From: Botrimarina mediterranea
Lineage (GTDB): Bacteria; Planctomycetota; Planctomycetia; Pirellulales; Lacipirellulaceae
DNA: 64,000 nt
Reading direction: 5' to 3'
Assembly (NCBI RefSeq): GCF_007753265.1
Contig: NZ_CP036349.1
Coordinates: forward strand, 3,505,363 to 3,569,362
Positions 56,163 to 64,000 of this stretch are shown in pieces (position 1 is the stretch's first letter; the number at the start of each line of letters is the position of its first letter). A model generated the notes under the pieces. That model saw nothing but the letters and a program-made list of their open reading frames with translations. It was not told where the DNA came from and made no database searches. Both the position numbers and the translations under genes were made by a program.

Positions 56163-58136
56163 TTAACCTGGTGAATCCAGGTAGGGGTCTTGGCTCATGG
56201 CTCTTTGCATCTTCTGCCGTTCCTTCTCGTGATACAGCAGCACTTTGCGATCACGGAATTGACGGCGCTCGACGCGGTCTTGGGCGCGGGTGAAGACGCT
56301 TTCGAGCCCGCGAAGCGACGCGTCGCCGGTCGACTTGCCACGTTCGACGAGGCGTTTGTATCTCCGCGGCCCGAAGCCTTGCAGCAGGATCTCGTCGTCG
56401 AGAGAAAGAAACTGACGGTAGCTGCCGGGGTCCCCCTGGCGTCCACAGCGGCCGATCAACTGGCGGTCGATGCGGCGCGACTCGTGCAACTCGGAGCAAA
56501 TGACGTGCAGGCCCCCGAGGTCGTGAACGCCCGGGCCGAGCTTGATGTCGGTGCCGCGCCCCGCCATGTTCGTCGCGACCGTGACGCGTCCCTGCCCGCC
56601 GGCGGCGGAAACGATCTCGGCCTCTTTGGCGATGTGCTTGGCGTTGAGCACGGTGTGCTCAATGCCCGCTTCCTTGAGCAGGACCGAAAGGACCTCACTC
56701 TTGTCGATCGAGCGGGTGCCGATCAACACCGGTCGGCCCGTGGCGTGAATCTGTTTGATCTCCTCGACCATGGCCCGCCACTTCGCATCGGCCGTGCCGT
56801 AGACGAGCGTTGGCAACTGCTTGCGGATCGGTGGGCGGTTGGTGGGGATCGGGAGGACGTGGACCTTGTAGATCTTCCGTAACTCGGGCGCGCTCGAGCT
56901 CGCCGTGCCCGTCATACCCGCCAGACGGTGGTAGCGGAGGAACATGTCTTGGATCGTGATCCGCGCCGCTTGGTTGGTGGCAAAGGTGATCTCGACGCCC
57001 TCCTGGGCCTCGATGGCTTGGTGGATGCCAGCGCGCCACTTGCGGCCCTCGGCGAGGCGGCCGGAGAACTCATCGACGATGACGATCTCACCATCACGGA
57101 CGATGTAATGGCGATTGAGGAACATCTCACGCTTCACCTTGATGGCGCGCTCGACGTACTCGTAGATTTCCGCTAGCGCAACCCGGTCCATCGCCGGGGG
57201 CTTGGGCAGTTCGCGGACAAGCCGCCTGCCGGCGAGCGTGAGGCTGACCTGCTTGTCTTTGTGGTCGTACTCGTAGTGCTCGTCATCGATGAACTGTGGC
57301 GGATCGGCGGCGGCTTGCTGCGCGGCCCACTGGTACGCCTCGGCGGCGATCTCCTCGGCTTCGCCGGGCAGCGCGCTAATGATGAGCGGCGTCCGCGCTT
57401 CGTCGATGAGGATGCTGTCCGCCTCGTCCACGAGCATGAAGTGCAGGTCGCGTTGCACGGGCTTCTCGCCCGCGCCGCCGCTGGCGCCACCGGTGAGCAT
57501 CTCGCCGAAGAGGTCCCGCGCGCCCTCGCTGATCCGCCGTTTCAGCAGCCGATCCCGCAAGAAGTCGAACCCCATCTCGTTGGCGGTGCCGTAAGTGATG
57601 TCGCAGGCGTAGGCCTTCTGCCGCTCGGCCTGGGGCATCTGCGACTGGATGACGCCGATCGACATGCCCAGCGCGTTGTAGACGGGCTCCATCAGCTCGG
57701 CGTCGCGGGCGGCGAGATAGTCGTTGACCGTCGCCATGTGCGCGCCCTTGCCTTCGAGCGCGGCCAGGTACGTCGGCAGGGTGGCGGTGAGGGTTTTGCC
57801 CTCGCCGGTCTGCATCTCGATGATCGACCCGTAATGCGCCGCGGCGCCGCCCAGCAGCTGAACCTCGAAGTGCCGCATGTTCTTCGTGCGTCGGCCCGCT
57901 TCGCGCACGAGGGCGAAGGCCTCCACCAGCAGCCGATCGAGCGGCTCGCCGCTGCGGGCGCGGTAACGGAGCGAGAGGCTCTCCTTGCGTAGGTCGTAGT
58001 CGCTGAGCTTCTCGTACTCGGGCCCGAGGCGATTGATCGGCTCGAGGCACGAGGCCCACTGCGCGAGCCGCCGCTTCACCGGGCCGCCGGTGAGCATCTG
58101 GATCTTGCGGGCGACGCCTTGCGGGATCGTTTTCAA
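56163..58136 (-). CDS. Short SecA paralogue (SecA2-like ATPase)
   Basis: Protein-translocation ATPase family, 657 residues against 800-950 for housekeeping SecA. Present: Walker A MQTGEGKT (K114, T115), TVNDYLAARDAELM, TYGTANEMGFDFLRD, Walker B VDEADSILIDEARTPLI (237 on), the preprotein-binding region, GMTGTASSS, TNMAGRGTDIKLG and IDRQLIGRCGRQGDPGS. The chain ends just after VERRQFRDRKVLLYHEKE, the entry to the helical scaffold. The two-helix finger, the helical wing and the zinc-binding tail are therefore missing. It may be an accessory translocase for special substrates. Its stop codon touches a palindrome stack, so truncation by insertion is also possible. Confidence 0.9.
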   Translation of the reverse strand: MKTIPQGVARKIQMLTGGPVKRRLAQWASCLEPINRLGPEYEKLSDYDLRKESLSLRYRARSGEPLDRLLVEAFALVREAGRRTKNMRHFEVQLLGGAAAHYGSIIEMQTGEGKTLTATLPTYLAALEGKGAHMATVNDYLAARDAELMEPVYNALGMSIGVIQSQMPQAERQKAYACDITYGTANEMGFDFLRDRLLKRRISEGARDLFGEMLTGGASGGAGEKPVQRDLHFMLVDEADSILIDEARTPLIISALPGEAEEIAAEAYQWAAQQAAADPPQFIDDEHYEYDHKDKQVSLTLAGRRLVRELPKPPAMDRVALAEIYEYVERAIKVKREMFLNRHYIVRDGEIVIVDEFSGRLAEGRKWRAGIHQAIEAQEGVEITFATNQAARITIQDMFLRYHRLAGMTGTASSSAPELRKIYKVHVLPIPTNRPPIRKQLPTLVYGTADAKWRAMVEEIKQIHATGRPVLIGTRSIDKSEVLSVLLKEAGIEHTVLNAKHIAKEAEIVSAAGGQGRVTVATNMAGRGTDIKLGPGVHDLGGLHVICSELHESRRIDRQLIGRCGRQGDPGSYRQFLSLDDEILLQGFGPRRYKRLVERGKSTGDASLRGLESVFTRAQDRVERRQFRDRKVLLYHEKERQKMQRAMSQDPYLDSPG

Positions 58137-58210
58137 CGGGGAAACCGCTCGAAGAAAGCGGCGTACAGACGCGGGGCAGGGGAGAGGCTGAACCCTCTAT
58201 CGTACACCGC

Positions 58211-59002
58211 TTAGCGCCAGCCGGTGCTAGACGGAGGCGTTGCGACCCGCAGCGGCGCCGGTTCGCCGGCCCTGACGCCCGTCGGCGCCGGTTCAAGCGG
58301 CGCGATCGGAACCCTCTGCTGCCCGTTGATGGCGGCGAGGCTCACCGGCTCGTAGCCGAGGCTCTCGCCTGGGACACGTACGCGGGGGCTGCCGGCCAGC
58401 GTGTCGGTCCGCACCGGCGCCGAACCCGCGATCCAGCCGCTGGCGGTCGCAGCGGGACGCTGGGTGTTGGCGCTCATCGCCAACTGCTCCGATCCAGAAC
58501 GGGCGACGGGCTGCGACTGTTGCCGGGCCAGCAGCGATTCGCTCGGCGTCGCGAAGCGAAGCGCGCCAGAATCGGGCTGCACGGAGATCGAATCGCCTGG
58601 GGTCATCGAACGCGGACTTGCCGACGCTCCGTAGTAGGGCGTCGCGGTCCCGGGGGCCGGTGTCGTCCCCGCAGGGGCGTAGGTCGAAGGCGGTGCGCCG
58701 TAGGACGGCGCGGCGGTCGGGGGCGCGCCATACGGAGACCCCGACGTGTAGGGCGAGGCCGTACCGCCATTGATCGAAGCCGGCGCCGCGGGGCTGAAAG
58801 GGGGGGCGGCGCCAAAGGCCGGGGCCGTCGTCGCGGCGGGCGATCCGAAGGCGGGGGTGGCGCCATCGACCGAACGAATCGTCGGCGGGGGCACGCGGTC
58901 GGCCGTCGTGAAGGGGTTCGTCACAGCCGGTGAGCTACTGCTGCAACCAACCAGACAGAAAAGCGACGGTAGGAGCGCGTAGAGGCGGGCGTAGCGATAC
59001 AT
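58211..59002 (-). CDS. Low-complexity lipoprotein
   Basis: It has 263 residues from the ATG that opens a lipoprotein signal (MYRYARLYALLPSLFCLVGC), lipobox LVGC with Cys20. The rest is rich in Pro, Ala, Ser, Thr and Gly (GSPYGAPPTAAPSYGAPPST) with little likely fold; the last 60 residues are less biased (RVRVPGESLGYEPVSLAAIN). Probably anchored in a membrane as an extended spacer. It is read away from ndk, with a perfect palindrome between them. Confidence 0.78.
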   Translation of the reverse strand: MYRYARLYALLPSLFCLVGCSSSSPAVTNPFTTADRVPPPTIRSVDGATPAFGSPAATTAPAFGAAPPFSPAAPASINGGTASPYTSGSPYGAPPTAAPSYGAPPSTYAPAGTTPAPGTATPYYGASASPRSMTPGDSISVQPDSGALRFATPSESLLARQQSQPVARSGSEQLAMSANTQRPAATASGWIAGSAPVRTDTLAGSPRVRVPGESLGYEPVSLAAINGQQRVPIAPLEPAPTGVRAGEPAPLRVATPPSSTGWR

Positions 59003-59111
59003 CTCAGACAAACTCCGGCGGCCCCCCCGCACTACGGTCAACACGGCGGAGGCTAGCAGATGGGCGGTAACGATCCAGAGCAGATGCGAGGGGCCGACGC
59101 TAGCGAGCCAT

Positions 59112-59189
59112 AGGCGAGCCGTCAGCGTCAGCGTCCGGAGTGCCGCAGGTACCAAGGTTCCTCCGGACGCTGACGCTGACGGCTCGCCT
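59112..59189. repeat. Perfect 29-bp-arm palindrome between divergent genes
   Basis: Arms AGGCGAGCCGTCAGCGTCAG (continuing CGTCCGGAG) and their exact complement flank a 20-base loop TGCCGCAGGTACCAAGGTTC. The loop motif GGTACCAA is also in the side hairpin of the stack at 55832-56160, so the two are related. It lies between the starts of the lipoprotein gene and ndk. Confidence 0.92.
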
Positions 59190-59281
59190 TCGGTGACCTC
59201 CCGTTGAGGCAATGCCGGCGCCGGCCTAGAATCCGGGGCCCTTCTGGAGTTTCCTCACCACCACTGGCCCCTGCGACCGCA

Positions 59282-59743
59282 ATGCAACGCACGCTGATCC
59301 TGCTCAAGCCCGACTGCTTCCAACGCCGCTTGATGGGCGAGATCATCTCCCGCTTCGAAAAGAAGGGCCTCAACTTCGTGGCGATGAAGCTGATCCAGAT
59401 CACGCCCGAGCTGTCGAAGCAGCACTACGCCGAGCACGTCGAGAAGGGCTGGTACCCCACGCTCGAGTCGTTCATCACCAGCGGTCCAGTGCTAGCTGGC
59501 GTGCTCGAGGGCCTGGAAGCGATCCAGGTCGTCCGCGACATGCTCGGCGCCACTAGCGGCCTCAAGGCGGCGCCCGGGACGATCCGCGGCGACTTCAGCA
59601 GCAGCCGCCAGATGAACCTAGTGCACGGCTCGGACGGCGAAGAGGCCGCGAAGCGCGAGATCGCCCTGTACTTCAAGCCCGAAGAGATCGTCGCGAACAC
59701 GCCAACGGTCGCCCCGTGGCTCCGCGCGAGTGATGAGGCTTGA
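59282..59743 (+). CDS. ndk: Nucleoside diphosphate kinase
   Basis: Moves the terminal phosphate between nucleoside triphosphates and diphosphates. It has 153 residues from MQRTLILLKPDCFQRRLMGE. LLKPD and GEIISRFEKKG open the ferredoxin-like fold; RGDFSSSRQMNLVHGSDGEE holds the phospho-accepting His115. In place of the common GATNP the stretch reads GATSGLKAAPGTIRGD, with conserved Arg and Gly. Cytosolic. A small hairpin TGGGTGTCTCGAAACACCCA at 59758-59778 follows the stop. Confidence 0.95.
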   Translation: MQRTLILLKPDCFQRRLMGEIISRFEKKGLNFVAMKLIQITPELSKQHYAEHVEKGWYPTLESFITSGPVLAGVLEGLEAIQVVRDMLGATSGLKAAPGTIRGDFSSSRQMNLVHGSDGEEAAKREIALYFKPEEIVANTPTVAPWLRASDEA

Positions 59744-59757
59744 AATCGGCTTTCGAA

Positions 59758-59778
59758 ATGGGTGTCTCGAAACACCCA
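59758..59778 (+). terminator. Hairpin after ndk, possible weak terminator
   Basis: TGGGTGT and ACACCCA flank CTCGAA directly after the ndk stop codon. No T run follows, so termination would need help. Confidence 0.35.
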
Positions 59779-59793
59779 TGGCGGTAGCTAGTT

Positions 59794-59877
59794 AACCACG
59801 GAGCCACAGAAGGCACGGAGCGACGCACAGAGAAATTCCTCAGTGCCTTCCTCGGCGTCCTCAGTGGCTCTGTGGTT
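59794..59877. repeat. Intergenic palindrome between ndk and cheX
   Basis: AACCACGGAGCCAC with GTGGCTCTGTGGTT as outer arms, AAGGCAC with GTGCCTT inside. Its style recalls the palindrome at 2233-2319. The two genes on either side converge on it. Confidence 0.85.
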
Positions 59878-59912
59878 AATACGCGGCAAAGACAGTCGCG
59901 AGCCCCGATATC

Positions 59913-60452
59913 TCAAAGCTTCAGCAGCGATAGCGTCACGTGCAGCAAGCGGTCGCTTGCCATGATCGCTTCGGGGTTCTCGACCTCGAAGCAGACCTCG
60001 AGCAACTCCAGCCCCGTCGCGAAGGCGACTTGGTAGCCGTCGCCGACGACGACGCTGGGGACCGTGATGTTCGTGAACGCCCACTCGCCGCGTGAGAGGG
60101 ACGACTTGATTCCGCCGACGATGATGTTCGTCACCTCGCCGGCGCTGTCGATCACCTGCGGCGTGAGGTCGGGATGCCGCTCTCCGAGCAGGCCATCGAC
60201 GACGTGCAGGGCGAGCCGCTTGGACATGTTCACCGCGATAAAGCCCGAAACGCGGCCGTGCGCGCCGATCAGGCCGGTCAGATCGCCGTACTGCTTGGAG
60301 GGCATCCGCGATACGCCGACGCAGCTGGCCTTGGCGCCGCACATAGCCAGCGCCTTGGGGACCGCGTCCACGACGGCGTTGAATAGCTCGCGGTTGAAAT
60401 CGATCGGCAGGTCGTTCGTAGCGACCGGCGGTGCAACGGGAGCGGCAACCAT
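59913..60452 (-). CDS. CheX-like chemotaxis phosphatase-family protein
   Basis: It has 179 residues. CheX/CheC proteins remove phosphate from CheY. The family signature is here: DSAGEVTNIIVGGIKSSLS with E106 and N109, the acid-amide pair used for catalysis; in CheC-type proteins two such sites exist, here only one is plain, as in CheX. The N terminus MVAAPVAPPVATNDLPIDFN is unstructured. The start is the ATG at the domain; an upstream frame is not coding. No che genes are close; the stand-alone receiver at 6.4 kb is one possible target, but this is only a guess. Confidence 0.87.
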   Translation of the reverse strand: MVAAPVAPPVATNDLPIDFNRELFNAVVDAVPKALAMCGAKASCVGVSRMPSKQYGDLTGLIGAHGRVSGFIAVNMSKRLALHVVDGLLGERHPDLTPQVIDSAGEVTNIIVGGIKSSLSRGEWAFTNITVPSVVVGDGYQVAFATGLELLEVCFEVENPEAIMASDRLLHVTLSLLKL

Positions 60453-60618
60453 GGCGGATAATGGCGTGTTGGGATTGGCGGACGGAAAAAATATCCGTCG
60501 AAGTCGAGTGGCTGTTCGGCTGCCACCTTGGTTAACCACAGGCTTGCGCTGCGGACGACGATAACAATCGGCGTAATCGGTCTTTCCGTCGCCCCGCCAC
60601 GCCCGTCAGAATCGGTCC

Positions 60619-61572
60619 ATGCCGCCCTTCATGCGAACCGCGATCGACTACGCCGCCTACCTGTGCCTCCGCGGGACGATCGCCCTCGTGCAGGCCCTGC
60701 CGCTGAGCATCTGCGAACGCGGGGCCGAGGCGCTGGCGTGGCTGATGCACGACGTGCTGCGGCTGCGCCGCCGGGTTGTCGAAAACAACTTAGCGATCGC
60801 GTTCCCCAATTGGTCTGACGCTCAGCGAGAGCGGACCATGAAGCAAATGTGGCGGCACCTGTTCTTGATGGTCGCAGAGATCGCCCACACGCCGCGAAAG
60901 GTCCACCGCACCACTTGGCGCGACTGGATCGAACTCGACCGCGACGACCTGATTCTCCAGACCGTCCTCGCCGACGGCCCGAAGGTCGTGATCTCGGCAC
61001 ACTACGGTAACTTCGAGCTGGGAGGCTACGTCCTGGGCGTCTTCGGGCTGCCGACGCACACCATCGCCCGGACGCTCGATAACCGCTTTGTCGACCGGTA
61101 CGTCAACGAGTTCCGTGGCCGCACCGGACAGTTCATCCTGCCGAAGACGGGGAGCCGCGATGACGTCGAGCGGGTGCTCTCGGGCGGCGGCGTGCTGACG
61201 CTGCTCGGCGACCAGCACGCCGGGCCGAAAGGTTGTTGGGTCGATTTCTTCGGCAAGCCGGCTTCGACGCACAAGGCGGTGTCGCTGTTCACGCTTTCGT
61301 ACGCGGCGCCGACGGTGGTGGTGGGCGTCCAGCGACGCGGCGACGCAGCTCTCAAGTACCGCATCAGCGGCGTCGATGCGGTTGATCCACGGGCCGAGGG
61401 TTTCGAACTGGGGACCACGCCGCTGCTGACCGAGTGGTTTACGCGGCGGCTGGAAGAGGTGATCCGTCGGGAGCCGGCCCAGTACTGGTGGGTGCATCGG
61501 CGCTGGAAAGGAGAGCCGCCGTCTCGGAGGAAGGCCACCTCCAAGGATAAGACTGAGCCGCAAGCGGTGTAG
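60619..61572 (+). CDS. Lysophospholipid/lipid A acyltransferase (LpxL/HtrB family)
   Basis: Adds an acyl chain to a lipid, in most bacteria the late acylation of lipid A. It has 317 residues. A hydrophobic N terminus (YAAYLCLRGTIALVQALPLS) puts it at the inner membrane. The catalytic H-x4-D/E motif reads HYGNFE (H128, E133), then LTLLGDQHAGPKGCWVDFFG as the second block and PAQYWWVHRRWKGEP near the end, as in the family. The specific substrate, lipid A or other, cannot be told. It ends about 20 bases before the second 88-bp palindrome. Confidence 0.9.
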   Translation: MPPFMRTAIDYAAYLCLRGTIALVQALPLSICERGAEALAWLMHDVLRLRRRVVENNLAIAFPNWSDAQRERTMKQMWRHLFLMVAEIAHTPRKVHRTTWRDWIELDRDDLILQTVLADGPKVVISAHYGNFELGGYVLGVFGLPTHTIARTLDNRFVDRYVNEFRGRTGQFILPKTGSRDDVERVLSGGGVLTLLGDQHAGPKGCWVDFFGKPASTHKAVSLFTLSYAAPTVVVGVQRRGDAALKYRISGVDAVDPRAEGFELGTTPLLTEWFTRRLEEVIRREPAQYWWVHRRWKGEPPSRRKATSKDKTEPQAV

Positions 61573-61592
61573 CGTCCTTGCTTGTTCCCTAT

Positions 61593-61680
61593 TGTGGGAG
61601 GCGTCTCCAGACGCCGATTTCGGTCTCCAAGCCGTTTGGGTATGGTGCGTGCAATCGGGGGTCTGGAGACCCCTCCCACA
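61593..61680. repeat. 88-bp palindrome, family copy 2
   Basis: Arms TGTGGGAGGCGTCTCCAGAC, with GCCGATT, and AATCGGGGGTCTGGAGACCC, with CTCCCACA. The loop CGGTCTCCAAGCCGTTTGGG continues TATGGTGCGTG. Both arms and loop match copy 1 at 41091-41171, so the whole unit, not just the stem, is kept. Confidence 0.9.
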
Positions 61681-61724
61681 GGTCGCTGCGCACCCGTTGC
61701 TTCTTCGCTCTGCTTCTTTCCTCA

Positions 61725-62045
61725 ATGCCGAACACGGATTGGCTACCCGCCGCCGAACTCGCCGACGTGCCGCCCGGCACGGCTGCGGAAGCCGTTGTCG
61801 GCGACGCGATTGTCGCCCTCGTGAACGTTAATGGCGATATCCATGCCCTGGATGGCATGTGCGCCCACCAAGGGGGGCCGCTGGGACGCGGGAAGCTCGA
61901 GGGCTGTACGCTGACTTGCCCCTGGCACGGCTGGCAGTACGACGCCATGACCGGCCAGCAGCTCCTCAGCCAGCATATCCGCCAGCGGCGCTACCCGGTG
62001 CGGATCGAAGGGGGTACGATCTTGGTTCGGTTGAGCGACGGTTAA
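61725..62045 (+). CDS. Rieske-type [2Fe-2S] ferredoxin
   Basis: It has 106 residues, soluble. The cluster ligands are CAH at residues 46-48 and CPWH at 65-68 in the order C-x-H-x16-C-x2-H, followed by GWQYD. This is the compact type of Rieske ferredoxin (as in NirD-like or dioxygenase ferredoxins). No oxygenase is beside it; the partner is unknown. The start is the ATG that gives MPNTDWLPAAELADVPPGTA; the upstream frame runs through a palindrome and is not coding. Confidence 0.93.
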   Translation: MPNTDWLPAAELADVPPGTAAEAVVGDAIVALVNVNGDIHALDGMCAHQGGPLGRGKLEGCTLTCPWHGWQYDAMTGQQLLSQHIRQRRYPVRIEGGTILVRLSDG

Positions 62046-62110
62046 CACGCCGCTGCTTACCCCCAGCGCCTTTCCCTCTCCCCACCTGGCGTTCGCCCCC
62101 CTGCCGCTAA

Positions 62111-63070
62111 GTGTTCGAGATCCGGCCCTTCCGCAACTCGGACCCGCCAGCCCTGGCTGCTATTTGGCAGAGCCAGCCCTTGCAGCGTGGGCTGGCCCAA
62201 CCGATCAATTCGGCGGTGCTTGAGCTGTGCGTCTTCTCGAAGCAAATGTTCGATCCGGAAGGCCTCCGCGTCGCGGCTCGGGACGGGCAACCGATCGGTT
62301 TCATCCACGCCGGCTTCGGCCCGGACGAACGCGGCGAAGGCCCTGACACGACGCTCGGGACCTCGCACATCCTGATGCTACAACGGGGGCTCGAATACGA
62401 CGCCCTGGCGGACGCCCTCATCGCCAGCAGCGAGGAGTACCAACGCTCCAAGGGCGCTACGGTCCACTACGCCGGCGGCATCCGTCCGCTCGACGCCTTC
62501 TACCTGGGGCTTTACGGCGGGAGCGAACTGCCGGGCATCCTGGAATCGGACCAGAGGCAACTCACCCACTTCCTGCGCAACGACTACGAAGAAGCCAGCC
62601 GTGTCGTGATCTTGCAACGCGACTTGGCCCGCTTCCGTTTTGGCGGCCCGCGGGAGACGCGGCAGATCAAGCGCGACACTTCGGTCGAGCAAACCTTCAT
62701 GCCGCCGCCCCGGCACTGGTGGGAGGCCTGTGTCACCGGCGGGCAGGACCGGATGCGTTTCGCCCTCCGCGACCGTGGGACCGGCGCCGAGATCGCTCAC
62801 GTTGTCTTCTGGGACATCGAGCCGCTGGCGACGAGTTGGGGCATCCCTACCGTCGGCATGACCGACCTGTGGGTCGATCCCATCTACCGCCGCCGTAAGG
62901 CGGCGACCCACCTCCTCAACGAGGCCCTGAAGCTCGTTCAGCGACGCGGCGCGTCCATGGTCGAGGCTCAAACCATGGCCGAGAACGAGGGCGCCCTGGC
63001 CCTCTACAAGTCGGTCGGATTCACCGCGATCGACAACGGCCTGGTGCTGCGTCGTCGGCCGAGAGCCTGA
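62111..63070 (+). CDS. GNAT-family acetyltransferase
   Basis: Starts at GTG, 319 residues, about twice a single GNAT domain. The N-terminal half (MFEIRPFRNSDPPALAAIWQ) begins like a GNAT; the C-terminal half has the clear acetyl-CoA site MTDLWVDPIYRRRKAATHLL and the ending AENEGALALYKSVGFTAIDN. So it may be a tandem GNAT with the active site in the second part. The group acetylated is unknown. It lies 65 bases after the Rieske gene, same strand. Confidence 0.87.
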   Translation: MFEIRPFRNSDPPALAAIWQSQPLQRGLAQPINSAVLELCVFSKQMFDPEGLRVAARDGQPIGFIHAGFGPDERGEGPDTTLGTSHILMLQRGLEYDALADALIASSEEYQRSKGATVHYAGGIRPLDAFYLGLYGGSELPGILESDQRQLTHFLRNDYEEASRVVILQRDLARFRFGGPRETRQIKRDTSVEQTFMPPPRHWWEACVTGGQDRMRFALRDRGTGAEIAHVVFWDIEPLATSWGIPTVGMTDLWVDPIYRRRKAATHLLNEALKLVQRRGASMVEAQTMAENEGALALYKSVGFTAIDNGLVLRRRPRA

Positions 63071-63447
63071 AGCACGATTCGTCCACCGACGCCGAACATG
63101 AGTTCTGCGGCAATCGTACTGGCTTTATGGGGCGAATCTTTTTGACCCAGCCCATGGACGAAGTACGTTTGAGTGTTTGACGATAGCGGCCTAGCGGCGG
63201 CAGTTTGCCGACCACCCTCCACCCAGATTGGGGTCCTCCACCTGGGGAGCCAAGAAGCGTTGGCAGGCGAATCGTTAAATCTTTCCAAAAATGCTCTTCC
63301 ACTCGGGACGGTGGGTGTCGATAGTTCTCCGTCCGTCGATTTTTCTCGGCCCACAACTACATAAAATCTGTACCTAGGGGGTGCCCTGCATTGTCCAAAA
63401 GCCGTCGCCGGAGGGTGACTACCTTCGAGAACGCCGTTAACGAGGCC
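63071..63447. other. Gap without a recognised gene
   Basis: 377 bases between the acetyltransferase and the decarboxylase gene, lower in GC than the neighbours in its middle part. It holds GTCGATAGTTCTCCGTCCGT followed by a CATAAAAT box near 63360, which may be a promoter for the decarboxylase. A TTG codon in frame at 63391 offers an alternative, longer start. Confidence 0.4.
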
Positions 63448-64000
63448 ATGGATGCGCCCGTAAGCGAGCCGACGCCAGCCTGTGCTGTGCTAGACTCTCC
63501 TTCGACGGACGCCGCGCTGATGCACCCGAGTGCGAAGCTCGAGGCGTTCCTGGCCAACAGCAGCCACCTGCAGACCCCTTTCGTGGTGGTCGATACCGAC
63601 GTCGTCGCCCAGCGTTACGACGCCCTCCAGGCCGCCCTGCCAATGGCGGACCTGTTCTACGCCGTGAAGGCGAACCCCGGCCGGCCGGTCCTCGACACAC
63701 TGATCGCGCGCGGCTCGTTCTTCGACGTCGCGTCGGTCGGTGAGATCGACCTATGCCTGAATGCCGGCGTCACGCCCGATCGGATCAGCTACGGCAACAC
63801 GATCAAGAAGCGGGGCCACGTCGAGTACGCCTACGACCAGGGCGTCCGGCTGTTCGCTTTTGACGCCGAGCCCGAGCTGGACAAGCTGTCGCAAGCCGCC
63901 CCCGAGGCGACCGTCTTCTGCCGCGTCTTGTGTGACGGCAAGGGCGCCGAGTGGCCACTGAGCCGCAAGTTCGGCTGCGACCCGGATGAGGCCGAGCGCC
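63448..64000 (+). CDS. Fold-III PLP decarboxylase (ornithine/lysine decarboxylase-like), 5' part
   Basis: The gene runs off the right edge; 184 codons are seen. After about 42 extra residues the chain shows TPFVVVDTDVVAQRYDALQA, FYAVKANPGRPVLD (Lys74 would bind PLP), SFFDVASVGEIDLCLNAGV, and ISYGNTIKKRGHVEYAYDQG. These are the alanine-racemase-fold blocks of group IV decarboxylases. The substrate choice among ornithine, lysine and diaminopimelate lies in the missing part; YGNTIKK favours ornithine. It would make putrescine or a related polyamine in the cytosol. Confidence 0.9.
   Translation, partial: MDAPVSEPTPACAVLDSPSTDAALMHPSAKLEAFLANSSHLQTPFVVVDTDVVAQRYDALQAALPMADLFYAVKANPGRPVLDTLIARGSFFDVASVGEIDLCLNAGVTPDRISYGNTIKKRGHVEYAYDQGVRLFAFDAEPELDKLSQAAPEATVFCRVLCDGKGAEWPLSRKFGCDPDEAER

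Overview
The window looks like chromosomal DNA of a planctomycete, probably order Pirellulales. The evidence is high GC, PEP-CTERM-tailed and dockerin-like exported proteins, a secreted Cys-type sulfatase, a tail-anchored Ser/Thr kinase, an ExbB/ExbD operon with many unknown exported partners, the futalosine route to menaquinone, and many long palindromes between genes. The lineage is an inference from gene content; no rRNA lies in the window.

Layout. 0-0.4 kb: 5' end of a tyrosine integrase next to tRNA-Arg(CCG), so the window probably starts inside an integrated element. 0.4-7.1 kb: a DCC-family protein, an exported aldose epimerase, a sulfatase, a DEAD-box RNA helicase, a stand-alone response regulator and tRNA-Ile(GAT). 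7.3-18.6 kb: a tight eight-gene forward operon (cyclase-repeat protein, one-TM protein, ExbB, two ExbD, a one-TM TPR/PQQ-like protein, a solute-binding-like protein, an exported unknown). A Ser/Thr kinase runs into it from the other strand. 20-27 kb: pseudouridine synthase, Maf, exported SUMF1-like protein, a low-GC zinc-ribbon gene, M14 carboxypeptidase and a Gfo/Idh/MocA oxidoreductase. 27.5-33.2 kb: exported unknown plus transketolase, an antitoxin remnant, a ceramidase-like membrane protein. 33.2-36.9 kb: five PEP-CTERM genes, four of them tandem paralogues. 37-48.5 kb: amidohydrolase (possible aminodeoxyfutalosine deaminase), NatA/NatB-like ABC pair with a CPBP protease domain, mqnC-mqnA, and a second ABC exporter operon. 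48.7-64 kb: zinc ribbon, aroA, YdjY-like protein, a large unknown, YggS/PLPBP, ispG, a short SecA paralogue, a lipoprotein, ndk, CheX, a lysophospholipid acyltransferase, a Rieske ferredoxin, a GNAT and the start of an ornithine-decarboxylase-like gene.

Two themes stand out. First, the ExbB/ExbD operon looks like a proton-driven envelope machine with no recognisable TonB or TolA; its one-TM products are the obvious partners. Second, the gaps between genes are full of long imperfect palindromes in several families. They include a roughly 285 bp foldback element present three times, an 81-88 bp palindrome present twice, and a nested stack of about 330 bp. Several overlap or closely follow stop codons.
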